The position numbers were made by a program, and so were the translations under genes. A stretch of DNA of 64,000 nucleotides from Rhizobium sp. S152 (GTDB taxonomy: Bacteria > Pseudomonadota > Alphaproteobacteria > Rhizobiales > Rhizobiaceae): positions 124,001-188,000 of the forward strand of contig NZ_JAUDRZ010000002.1 of assembly GCF_030380735.1 (NCBI RefSeq), in the 5' to 3' direction. The number at the start of each line of letters is the position of its first letter. Position 1 is the stretch's first letter. Below the pieces are notes generated by a model. That model was not told where the DNA came from. It saw only the letters and a program-made list of their open reading frames with translations, and made no database searches. Below are positions 42,686 through 50,237 of the stretch, piece after piece.

Positions 42686-43543
42686 TTAAAACTTAACTGC
42701 GTCAAGGAGCGCCTGAACAAGCCGGCCGGATGGCATGTTGCGTGGTCTTAATAGACCTATTTCCCGGTTGGGCGCACCTGTGAGTGTAAGCCGCGCAAGT
42801 TTCAGGTTCTCGAAGAGTGTCGAGTGCCAGTCCGGTATCAGGGAGACCCCAAGCTTCGCCTCGACCATGACAGCGATGGCTTCCAGCGAATCCAGTTCGA
42901 GCCATTCCCTCGGACGGACTTGGAGCGACCGCAAGTATTCGTCCGCCAAGCGCCCGCCCCAGTTGCGTCTGTCGTAGCGAATGAAAGGCTGTTCGCGAAG
43001 CAACCTGTCGGGAGGAAAATCGGCATATTCGAGGGGGGCGAGCAGCACGAATGGCTCCGAGCGGATCAGATCCCACTGGAGCGTTTTCGGGATGGAGAAC
43101 GGCGGCTTGACAAAGATCGCCGCATCCAGCTTTTCCTCGAGAATGCTGTTGTAGAGTTCAGGCGAGGTACCAGGCAGCAGGAAGATGTCGACGCCGGGTG
43201 CCGTATCGAACACGCGGCGCAAGGCGCCCGGCAGCAAGCCCGTCAATACGGTCGATATGGCGCCGAGGCGCAACGCCCCGAAGGCCTGATCGTCATGCGC
43301 CAGTCCCTTCAACTGGCGGACTTCCGAAAGCACGCGCCGGCTCTTTTCCAATATTGCCAAGCCCACTTCCGTCGGCTTAACCCGCCGGCCCGATCGAATG
43401 ATGATCGGCAGACCGATCTCGTTCTCCAAGGCCTGAATGCGCTGCGAGACAGCTGCCGGCGTAATGCCCATGCGCCGTGAGGCTTCCGCCAGGGAACCAT
43501 GTTCAACGACAATCAGGAAGGTTTCGAGAAAACGTGTTTCCAT
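42686..43543 (-). CDS. LysR-family transcriptional regulator
   Basis: A 285-residue LysR regulator. Residues 1-60 hold the helix-turn-helix (FLETFLIVVEHGSLAEASRRM, ITPAAVSQRIQALENEIGLPI), followed by the linker helix and an LTTR substrate-binding domain (LRLGAISTVLTGLLPG, LDAAIFVKPP). The ATG at 43543 is chosen over an in-frame start 111 bp upstream. It is divergent from the SDR gene across 93 bp, the usual LysR arrangement, so it probably controls the SDR operon. No clear T-N11-A site was picked out by eye. Confidence 0.92.
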   Translation of the reverse strand: METRFLETFLIVVEHGSLAEASRRMGITPAAVSQRIQALENEIGLPIIIRSGRRVKPTEVGLAILEKSRRVLSEVRQLKGLAHDDQAFGALRLGAISTVLTGLLPGALRRVFDTAPGVDIFLLPGTSPELYNSILEEKLDAAIFVKPPFSIPKTLQWDLIRSEPFVLLAPLEYADFPPDRLLREQPFIRYDRRNWGGRLADEYLRSLQVRPREWLELDSLEAIAVMVEAKLGVSLIPDWHSTLFENLKLARLTLTGAPNREIGLLRPRNMPSGRLVQALLDAVKF

Positions 43544-43636
43544 AGGTGGTTTTTCTAATGTCTGAAGAGACAAAAAGGAAGGTTTTTCTTCGGTCTCTGC
43601 CTTGCCATACTGGCGCCAAAACCAAGGAGAAAGACA

Positions 43637-44422
43637 TTGGATCTTCAATTGCATGACAAGACGGCGCTGGTGTTCGGCGCCGGCGGCGGGCTCGGCGGCG
43701 CGATTGCGAAATCACTTGCCGGCGAGGGCGTTCGTGTCGTCGTCGCGGATATCGACGAGAAGAGCGCGAAGGTTACCGCGGATGCGATTGCGGCGGGCGG
43801 CGGAAAGGCCATCGTGCTTGCCTGGGACATCGCCGATCTCTCGCTGATTGAGCAGAAGCTCGCGGAGATCGACAAGGCTTTCGGACCGGTCGATATTCTC
43901 GTCAACAATACGGGCGGACCGCCGCCGACGCCCGCCGCAGGCCAGTCGGCCGCGGACTGGTCGAAATATTTCGATATGATGGTTCGCTCGGTGATTTCGG
44001 TGACCGACGCGGTGCTGCCTGGCATGCGCGAGCGCAAATGGGGTCGCATCATCACCTCGACCTCCTCGGGCGTGGTTGCGCCGATCGCCAATCTCGGCAT
44101 CTCCAATTCCCTGCGCCTTGCGCTTGTGGGCTGGTCGAAGACATTGGCGCGCGAGATCGGCCGCGACGGCATTACCGCAAACATCGTCCTGCCCGGCCGT
44201 ATCGCCACCGGACGCATCGTCTTTCTCGACGAGCAGAAAGCCAAGCGCGAGAACCGGCCGGTCGAAGACGTCACTGCCGAAAGCACGGGCTCGATCCCCG
44301 TCGGGCGTTATGGCGACCCGAAGGAGTACGGTGATACCGTCACATTCCTGGCAAGCCCGCGCGCATCCTACATTACCGGTTCCGTCATCCGCATCGATGG
44401 CGGCCTGATCAACAGTATCTGA
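43637..44422 (+). CDS. SDR-family oxidoreductase with altered catalytic motif
   Basis: A 261-residue short-chain dehydrogenase/reductase. It begins at TTG. The cofactor motif is GAGGGLG (residues 15-21) and Asp38 in VVVADID suggests NAD rather than NADP. The active-site Ser lies in ITSTSSGVV (141-145), but the usual Tyr-x-x-x-Lys is replaced by SNSLR at 156-160, so Tyr and Lys are Ser and Arg. I recall a subfamily with NNTGGPPP near 90-97 that shares this change, so it is not a sequencing slip. It may do non-standard chemistry or have lost dehydrogenase activity. A broken small gene and a DHDPS-family gene follow. Confidence 0.85.
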   Translation: MDLQLHDKTALVFGAGGGLGGAIAKSLAGEGVRVVVADIDEKSAKVTADAIAAGGGKAIVLAWDIADLSLIEQKLAEIDKAFGPVDILVNNTGGPPPTPAAGQSAADWSKYFDMMVRSVISVTDAVLPGMRERKWGRIITSTSSGVVAPIANLGISNSLRLALVGWSKTLAREIGRDGITANIVLPGRIATGRIVFLDEQKAKRENRPVEDVTAESTGSIPVGRYGDPKEYGDTVTFLASPRASYITGSVIRIDGGLINSI

Positions 44423-44435
44423 GCAGGAAGGCTCC

Positions 44436-44623
44436 ATGCCACTCGATCCGAAGATTATCGAAACCCTCAAGGGCGCGTCGACCGTCCCGAGGCGCCCGAA
44501 CAGGAAAGCATGGAGGCCCGCATCATGACGGAGATCGAGCACGGCATACCGCTGCCGGGGCTCTTTCCAATGAATGCCGAGAGCAAGGAGCGTTATCAGG
44601 GATGGAAGGATCGTCAGAAATGA
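44436..44623 (+). pseudogene. Small gene broken by a frameshift (about 62 codons originally)
   Basis: An ATG at 44436 has AGGA upstream and begins MPLDPKIIETLKGA, but its frame closes at 44528. A second frame, readable from about 44475, continues VDRPEAPEQESMEARI, then TEIEHGIPLPGLFPMNAESK, to TGA at 44621-44623. That stop overlaps the next gene's ATG (44620) as ATGA, the signature of a coupled operon gene. The simplest reading is one small protein gene with a 1- or 2-base indel near 44474-44480. I do not recognise the family. A sequencing error or a programmed frameshift is possible. Confidence 0.5.
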
Positions 44624-45546
44624 GTTTCAACACGCAATCCAAAGGCGTCTATGCCATAGCGACCACGCCATTTTTCGAAGACGGTTCGATCGACTTCAAT
44701 TCGATCGACAAGCTGACGGACTTTTATCAGGGGAGCGGCTGCACGGGCGTCACGATCCTCGGTATCATGGGCGAAGCGCCGAAGATGGAGCCGGAGGAGA
44801 GCCGGGCGATCGTCAAGCGGGTCGTTTCTCGCTCGAAAATCCCCGTTATTGTCGGTGTCTCGGCGCCGGGTTTTGCGGGAATGCGCTCCCTTGCGCGCGA
44901 TTCGATGGAGATGGGAGCCGCGGGGGTCATGATCGCACCGCCGCCGGCGTTGCGAACCGACGACCAGATCGTCAATTATTTCGCCGGCGCCGTCGAAGCC
45001 GTCGGCGAGGATGTGCCCTGGGTGTTGCAGGACTATCCGCTCACCCTGACCGTCGTCATGACACCCGGCGTAATCGCCAGGATCATGAGCAATCACTCCT
45101 CCTGCCTAATGCTGAAGCATGAGGACTGGCCGGGTCTCGAAAAGATCTCGAGACTCCGCTCTCTGCAGAAGACAGGGGAGCTGCGCGAATTTTCGATCCT
45201 CTGCGGCAATGGCGGTCTCTTCCTCGATTTCGAGCCGGAGCGGGGCGCCGATGGCGCAATGACAGGCTACGGCTTCCCTGATATGCTGACCGAACTCATC
45301 GGTCTTTCGGCAGCCGGCAAGAGGGAAGAGGCGCATGATCTTTTCGACGCGCATCTGCCGCTCATTCGCTACGAACAACAGCCCGGCGTCGGCCTGGCGG
45401 TCCGAAAGCATGTCCTCAAGCGGCGCGGCGTGATCGCAACCGATGCGCAGCGCAAGCCGGCGCAAATGCTGACACCGACCGCAAGGGCCGAGGTGGACTA
45501 TCTGCTCGCACGGGTCGGAAAACACGACAAGCGCGCGACATTGTAG
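44620..45546 (+). CDS. DHDPS/N-acetylneuraminate lyase-family aldolase or dehydratase
   Basis: A 308-residue TIM-barrel class I lyase. ATG 44620 is chosen (GGAAGGA upstream); an ATG at 44602 is possible. The N-terminal block GVYAIATTPFFEDGSIDFNS and TILGIMGEAPKM are family signs. The Schiff-base Lys166 is in LMLKHEDW and the catalytic Tyr139 in LQDYPLT. The ending is unremarkable. It probably splits or dehydrates a keto-deoxy sugar acid or related compound in the pathway of the SDR gene. DapA itself is unlikely in this catabolic setting; the specific substrate is unknown. Confidence 0.9.
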   Translation: MSFNTQSKGVYAIATTPFFEDGSIDFNSIDKLTDFYQGSGCTGVTILGIMGEAPKMEPEESRAIVKRVVSRSKIPVIVGVSAPGFAGMRSLARDSMEMGAAGVMIAPPPALRTDDQIVNYFAGAVEAVGEDVPWVLQDYPLTLTVVMTPGVIARIMSNHSSCLMLKHEDWPGLEKISRLRSLQKTGELREFSILCGNGGLFLDFEPERGADGAMTGYGFPDMLTELIGLSAAGKREEAHDLFDAHLPLIRYEQQPGVGLAVRKHVLKRRGVIATDAQRKPAQMLTPTARAEVDYLLARVGKHDKRATL

Positions 45547-45554
45547 TAGGCGCG

Positions 45555-45622
45555 AACCCCTGGATATCCATTTGGGGTTTCCTTCGCAGACGTGGGATGC
45601 GGTTGGGCCTTTGACCGCATCC
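45555..45622. terminator. Two tandem hairpins between convergent genes
   Basis: Hairpin one has arms aacccc (45555-45560) and ggggtt (45574-45579). Hairpin two has arms ggatgcggt (45595-45603) and accgcatcc (45614-45622) around 10 bases. They lie between the stops of the DHDPS-family gene and the amidohydrolase gene. T-runs are short, so terminator function is likely but not certain. Confidence 0.45.
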
Positions 45623-45652
45623 ATTCATCCGGCGGAGCCGCCAATCGATTGG

Positions 45653-46516
45653 CTAGCGGTCGAAGAACAGCGCTTCGGCATTCTCGATGAAGATTTTGCG
45701 AGCATGCGACGCGTGGCTGACCGCTTCCTGCATGCCGTCGATCAGGTCGGCATCATCGGGCATGTCGCTCCAGAGTTCGGTATGCGGCCAGTCGCTGCCC
45801 CAGAGCAGCTTTTCCGGATGGCTGGCTGCAAGCGCGCGCACCACTTCGGCAAAGCCTCCATAACCAGGTTCGCGGGCCAGGCGGTAGGGAGCCGTGAGTT
45901 TGATGTAGCCGCCGGGACCATCGGCGAGCCGCTGAAGTGCCGGCAGATATTCGCGCCAGCCCCCTTCGGCAAGTGGTATGAAGCCGAGATGATCGACCAC
46001 GAAGCGAACTCCGAGACGCGGAAGTCGTCCGGAAAGATCGCCAATTTGTTCCGGACTGATCTGAAGTTGCAGGGACCATCCGAAGTCGTGTATTTTCGCC
46101 GCGAGCGTTTCCGCGGCGCCAAGCGGCAGGCCGCCTTTATTGCGGGTGTTGATCCGCACCCCGCGCACGCCAAGCCGGTCGAGGCGGGCGATCTCCTCGA
46201 GGCTCGTGTCGGGGGCGATGACAACAATGCCGCGCAGACGGTCCGGGAAGGCGGCAAGCGCTTCCATCAGCACCGCGTTGTCCAGACCATAGACGCTCGG
46301 CTGTACGAGAATACTCCTGCCGATACCGAGCTGGTCGGCAAACGCGATCCAGTCGGCAATCGTCGCGATGTCAGGCGTGTAGCTGCGCGGCGTATTGAGC
46401 GGCGCATCCGAGCGGAAGACATGGAAGTGTGTGTCGATCGTGCCCTGCGGTAGAGGCTTTGCCGGCAGGCGCGTCAGCGGCAGGCGCGGGAGACAGAGCG
46501 GCGCTTCACTATCCAT
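45653..46516 (-). CDS. Amidohydrolase family 2 (TIM barrel) lactonase-like protein
   Basis: A 287-residue metal-dependent hydrolase of the group that includes 2-pyrone-4,6-dicarboxylate lactonase, galactarolactone isomerase and 4-sulfomuconolactone hydrolase. Seen are the N-terminal GTIDTHFHVF (His-x-His metal site, residues 25-34), FVVDHLGF near 172, and LLWGSDWPHTE near 235-245 with the terminal Asp. The ATG at 46516 overlaps the IlvD-type stop by 8 bp, so the two are coupled. Next to a sugar-acid dehydratase, a sugar-lactone hydrolase or isomerase is the best guess. Confidence 0.88.
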   Translation of the reverse strand: MDSEAPLCLPRLPLTRLPAKPLPQGTIDTHFHVFRSDAPLNTPRSYTPDIATIADWIAFADQLGIGRSILVQPSVYGLDNAVLMEALAAFPDRLRGIVVIAPDTSLEEIARLDRLGVRGVRINTRNKGGLPLGAAETLAAKIHDFGWSLQLQISPEQIGDLSGRLPRLGVRFVVDHLGFIPLAEGGWREYLPALQRLADGPGGYIKLTAPYRLAREPGYGGFAEVVRALAASHPEKLLWGSDWPHTELWSDMPDDADLIDGMQEAVSHASHARKIFIENAEALFFDR

Positions 46517-48224
46517 CCTGATCGAGATCCTCATGCTGGAGGAAGTCGAAATCGACGCCTTCGTCTGCCTGCAGTACGCGCGTGTGATAGAGCTTCGCAT
46601 AGCCGCGCGCCGGCTCCGTTGCCGATATTTGCCCAAGCTCCGCCATCCGCCGTGCGAATTCCGCTTGATCTATGGCGAGGTCGATGCGCCTTCCCTTGAC
46701 GTCGAGGCGGATAGTGTCACCGGTTCTGACGATCGCCAAAGGCCCTCCGTCGGCGGCCTCCGGGGCAATATGCAGCACGATGGTGCCGAAGGCGGTGCCG
46801 CTCATGCGGGCGTCGGAGATACGCACCATATCTTTGACGCCTTGACGTGCGAGCTTGCGAGGAATCGGCAGATAACCGGCTTCCGGCATCCCCGGCGCGC
46901 CCTTTGGCCCAGCATTACGCAAGACAAGGACGTCGTCGGCGCTGACATCGAGATCGTCGCTGTCGATGCGCAAGGTCATGTCCTCGACGGAATCGAAGAC
47001 CACCGCCCGTCCTTCATGCTGCATCAGATCCTTCGACGCGGCGGATTGCTTGATGACCGCGCCGCGCGGCGCCAGGTTGCCATGGAGCACGGCAATCGTT
47101 CCGATTGGCTTCAGCGGTTTTTCGACAGTGCGGATGATCGTCTGGCCGGGCTCGTCTGGAGCCGCGTCGATCACCTCGCCGATTGTCTTTCCATGGATCG
47201 TCCGCTGGCTGCCATCGATCTCATGGCGCACCGCCTTCAGCAACGTCTGTACGCCGCCGGCCTCATGGAACTGCGCCATGTAGTGCTGGCCGGAGGGCTG
47301 CAGATCGACGAGCAGCGGAATGATCTTGCCGAGCCTGTCGAGTTCGGCCATATCGAGGCGCAGGCCAAGTCGTCCGGTGATGGCGGCAAGGTGGACAACG
47401 GCATTGGTCGAGCCGCCCATGGCCTGAAGTGCGACGAGACCGTTGCGGATTGCTGCCGGCGTCAGAATATCGCGTACGGTCGGTGAATCCGGGTCGGCCG
47501 CAAGTCCGGCAGCGACACGGCCGGTTTCTTCGGCGAGGCGCACGCGCTCGGATTCGGCGGCGGGTGCTGATCCCGCCCGCGGTACACAAAGGCCCATCAC
47601 TTCGGTCAGATTGGCCATTGTGCTTGCCGTTCCCATCACCGTGCAGGTGCCGACCGAACTGGCGAGCTTGTTATTGACGTCGGCGATCTCGGCCTCGTCG
47701 ATTTCGCCGGCGCGGAAGCGTCCCCAGAAGCGGCGGCAATCGGTGCAGGCACCAAGCCTCTCCCCCTTGTGATGGCCGACGGCCATTGGTCCTGTCGGCA
47801 GGAAAATTGCCGGAATTTCACTACTGGCGGCGGCCATGATCTGCGCTGGCAGGGTCTTGTCGCAGCCGCCGATCAGGATCACTGAATCCATCGGCTGGGC
47901 GCGGATCATCTCCTCGGTTTCCATCGCCATCAGATTGCGCAAATACATCGAGGTCGGCGAGGCGAAGCTCTCGTGGATGGAAATGGTGGGGAAGACCATC
48001 GGCATGGCGCCGCCCAGCATGACGCCGCGCTTGGCCGCTTCGATCAACTGCGGGACATTGCCGTGGCAGGGGTTGAAATCGCTGTAAGTGTTAGCAATCC
48101 CCACGATCGGGCGATCGAGGGCATCGTCCGAATAGCCCATCGCCTTGATGAAGGCCTTTCGGAGGAAAAGGGAAAAACCCTGATCGCCGTAACTCGTCAG
48201 CTTGCGACGAAGACCGCTCGACAT
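46509..48224 (-). CDS. IlvD/Edd-family sugar-acid dehydratase
   Basis: A 571-residue [Fe-S] dehydratase. Cluster ligands are visible as Cys53 in NPCHGN, Cys121 in GGCDKTLP and Cys194 in SVGTCTVMG, and the second family signature VRISDARMSG is near residue 460. This length and the segment MALD-like FAFSLPTSMYL-type region place it with aldonic acid dehydratases (L-arabinonate, D-xylonate, D-galactonate) rather than with IlvD itself. It would convert a sugar acid to its 2-keto-3-deoxy form. It heads a leftward operon with the amidohydrolase. A copy of the ATTGTCRATAAA motif lies 53 bp before its start (48277-48288). Confidence 0.92.
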   Translation of the reverse strand: MSSGLRRKLTSYGDQGFSLFLRKAFIKAMGYSDDALDRPIVGIANTYSDFNPCHGNVPQLIEAAKRGVMLGGAMPMVFPTISIHESFASPTSMYLRNLMAMETEEMIRAQPMDSVILIGGCDKTLPAQIMAAASSEIPAIFLPTGPMAVGHHKGERLGACTDCRRFWGRFRAGEIDEAEIADVNNKLASSVGTCTVMGTASTMANLTEVMGLCVPRAGSAPAAESERVRLAEETGRVAAGLAADPDSPTVRDILTPAAIRNGLVALQAMGGSTNAVVHLAAITGRLGLRLDMAELDRLGKIIPLLVDLQPSGQHYMAQFHEAGGVQTLLKAVRHEIDGSQRTIHGKTIGEVIDAAPDEPGQTIIRTVEKPLKPIGTIAVLHGNLAPRGAVIKQSAASKDLMQHEGRAVVFDSVEDMTLRIDSDDLDVSADDVLVLRNAGPKGAPGMPEAGYLPIPRKLARQGVKDMVRISDARMSGTAFGTIVLHIAPEAADGGPLAIVRTGDTIRLDVKGRRIDLAIDQAEFARRMAELGQISATEPARGYAKLYHTRVLQADEGVDFDFLQHEDLDQDG

Positions 48225-48276
48225 TGTTTCTCCCTCGTCCCTTAAAATTCATCTCAAGCCTAGTGAGATACACAGG

Positions 48277-48288
48277 ATTGTCAATAAA
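48277..48288. promoter_or_regulatory. Shared motif ATTGTCRATAAA, copy upstream of the IlvD-type gene
   Basis: The sequence attgtcaataaa lies 53 bp before the leftward start. Read leftward it contains TTGACA, a consensus -35 box, so it may be promoter and operator at once. Confidence 0.5.
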
Positions 48289-48415
48289 GAACATGCCGCT
48301 GCATCCTCCCCTATGATCGCCTCATCGAAATTTCATAGATAAAACTGTAGGTAATGAGAGGTTTTTCGCCTTTTTTCCTCCAGTGTGCATTGGCTTTGTC
48401 AAAAATGGAGGCTAG

Positions 48416-48427
48416 ATTATCGATAAA
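48416..48427. promoter_or_regulatory. Shared motif, copy upstream of the Gfo/Idh/MocA gene
   Basis: The sequence attatcgataaa contains the perfect palindrome ttatcgataa and lies 18 bp before ATG 48445. A related ttgtcaaaaa is at 48396-48405 and could serve as -35. Confidence 0.5.
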
Positions 48428-48444
48428 GTGATGTGGGATGGCTC

Positions 48445-49470
48445 ATGGCAGAGGTTAAGCGAAGGCGCATCGGGATTATCGGGGCCGGCTGGGTCAGCGA
48501 ATATCATCTGCCGGCATGGATGAAGCAGTCGGCACGCGCTGAAGTGGTCGCAATCGCCGATCCTTCCGCGGATGCGCGGGCGGCCAGAGCGAGGACTTTC
48601 GGCATTGCCCGGGACTATGCGAGCGCGGAAACGATGCTGGCAGAAGAAGTGCTTGATTGCGTCGATATCTGCGCGCCACGCGAGGTGCATGTGGAGCTTG
48701 TGCGCCTGGCGGCAGCAAGAGGCGTCGATATCATCTGCCAGAAGCCCCTGGCGCCCGATTTTGATCAAGCGGCCGCTCTTGTCGCCGGCCTGCCCAAGTC
48801 GGCCCGCCTGATGGTCCACGAGAACTGGCGGTTTCGTGCCTATTATCGCCATCTGAAGGCCTGGCTGGACGAGGGGCTGGCAGGGGATATCAGGCAGGTC
48901 CAGTTCGAGTTTTTCTCAAGCGGCATGATCGCCGGTGCCGATGGCAATAGACCGGCTCTCACCCGCCAGCCGTTTTTCCGAACGCAGCAGCGTTTGCTGG
49001 TGATGGAGGTGATGATCCATCATCTCGATACCTTGCGTTATCTGCTCGGCGAGATGGAGGTAGTCGCCGCGCGTCTCGAACGCAGCAACGACGACATTGT
49101 CGCCGAGGATGTTGCGTCAGTCGTTCTACGCAGGCTGGACGATGGGGTCATCGTCACGGTAAATGCCAATCTCGCCGTTCATGGTGCGCCGCCGGCGCCG
49201 CGTGATCATTTGCGGATCTTTGGGACGCGGGCAACGCTGGAATTGGAAGGAAGCCGTCTTTCAGCGAAGGGCTATGTTCAGCGCGAGGAAGAGTTCGATG
49301 CGGATGCCGTTTATCAGGGCGCTTATGATGCGACGATCGCGCATTTCCTCGATGGACTGGACGGCCACGTGACGATGGAAACGATGCCCGCCGACAATTT
49401 GAAGACGCTGGCTTTGGTCGAAGACATCTATCGGCTGAGCGGGTTCGACGCCCAGCATAAACCGCGATAA
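48445..49470 (+). CDS. Gfo/Idh/MocA-family NAD(P)-dependent dehydrogenase
   Basis: A 341-residue cytoplasmic oxidoreductase. ATG 48445 has GGGA about 6 bp upstream. The N-terminal Rossmann motif is GIIGAGWVSEYHLPAW (residues 9-24), CQKPLAPDFDQA near 100-111 contains the family's lysine (E-K-P usually, here Q-K-P), and MIHHLDTLRYLLG near 190-202 the catalytic His-Asp region. The Q in place of E in the EKP motif is a minor oddity. It diverges from the IlvD-type operon and is followed by the GntR gene 28 bp later. It may oxidise a sugar or sugar lactone precursor. Confidence 0.92.
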   Translation: MAEVKRRRIGIIGAGWVSEYHLPAWMKQSARAEVVAIADPSADARAARARTFGIARDYASAETMLAEEVLDCVDICAPREVHVELVRLAAARGVDIICQKPLAPDFDQAAALVAGLPKSARLMVHENWRFRAYYRHLKAWLDEGLAGDIRQVQFEFFSSGMIAGADGNRPALTRQPFFRTQQRLLVMEVMIHHLDTLRYLLGEMEVVAARLERSNDDIVAEDVASVVLRRLDDGVIVTVNANLAVHGAPPAPRDHLRIFGTRATLELEGSRLSAKGYVQREEEFDADAVYQGAYDATIAHFLDGLDGHVTMETMPADNLKTLALVEDIYRLSGFDAQHKPR

Positions 49471-49498
49471 AATGACCCGCCCGCCGGAGGAGCTATTG

Positions 49499-50170
49499 AT
49501 GCAGACGCGCGATGACATCCCTGAACAAGAGATCGAACACGACGATCTGAGCATTGCGCGTGCGCTCGAAGAGGACATCATCTTCGGAAGGCTGGCGCCC
49601 GGCGCCCGGCTGACGGAGGATACACTGCTCGCGCGCTTCCACGTCACCCGCCATTTCGCCCGCCAGGCGATTGTCCAGTTGGAAACGATGGGCATCGTCG
49701 TGCGCGAGCGCAACAAGGGCGCGACCGTCCGTTCACTGACATCGCGGCAGGTGCAGGAGATCTACGACGTCCGCGAACTGCTCCAAAGACAGGCGGCACT
49801 CTGGATTCCGCTGCCGGCGCCTGATGCGCTGATTGCCGAACTGATGGCATTGCACGAGGAGCATGGCCGGCACATCGAAGCTGGATACCTGCGTGGCGTG
49901 CATGAGGCCAACGACAGATTCCACCTGACGCTCTTCGGTGCCTGCGGCAATTCCCATCTCGTGCAGTCGATCGAGCTTTACATGCGCCTCAGCCTGCCCG
50001 TGCGCGCAAACTCGATGTCGAGCAAGGAATCGCTGCAGATCTCGCATGAACATCATCGGTTGATGATCGAGATGCTGAAGGGCAGGGACAATTGGGTTTT
50101 GGCACAGCTCTGTGTCGATCACCTGCAGCCGAGCAAGAAGCGCTATCTTGCTTATGTAAGCGAGAACTGA
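49499..50170 (+). CDS. GntR-family regulator, FCD subfamily
   Basis: A 223-residue regulator. ATG 49499 is chosen because GGAGGAG lies just upstream; an in-frame ATG at 49472 is less likely. The winged helix is at residues 20-80 (LSIARALEEDIIFGRLAPGARL, EDTLLARFHVTRHFARQAIVQLETMGI, RERNKGATVRSL). The FCD effector domain follows (YDVRELLQRQAALW, EANDRFHLTLFGACGN, EHHRLMIEMLKGRDN). It follows the Gfo/Idh/MocA gene and is the likely binder of the ATTGTCRATAAA motifs at 48277, 48416, 51968 and 52073. A clean terminator follows. Confidence 0.92.
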   Translation: MQTRDDIPEQEIEHDDLSIARALEEDIIFGRLAPGARLTEDTLLARFHVTRHFARQAIVQLETMGIVVRERNKGATVRSLTSRQVQEIYDVRELLQRQAALWIPLPAPDALIAELMALHEEHGRHIEAGYLRGVHEANDRFHLTLFGACGNSHLVQSIELYMRLSLPVRANSMSSKESLQISHEHHRLMIEMLKGRDNWVLAQLCVDHLQPSKKRYLAYVSEN

Positions 50171-50196
50171 GGTTTGTTTCTTTTCAGAGGGTGACG

Positions 50197-50230
50197 GAGC
50201 GCAACCTGGAGGGTTGCGCTCTCTTTCTCC
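50197..50230. terminator. Intrinsic terminator between convergent genes
   Basis: Arms gagcgcaacc (50197-50206) and ggttgcgctc (50212-50221) pair over 10 bp around tggag, followed by tctttctcc on the + strand. It ends the GntR operon, and the stem can also slow the opposite GH39 transcript. Confidence 0.75.
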
Positions 50231-50237
50231 TGCCGCC

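Noticed and set aside
44510-44623. A separate 37-codon gene starting at ATG 44510
   Set aside because: It has no ribosome site of its own, and the same frame reads sensibly upstream of the ATG; joining it with the 44436 start by one indel explains both pieces better.
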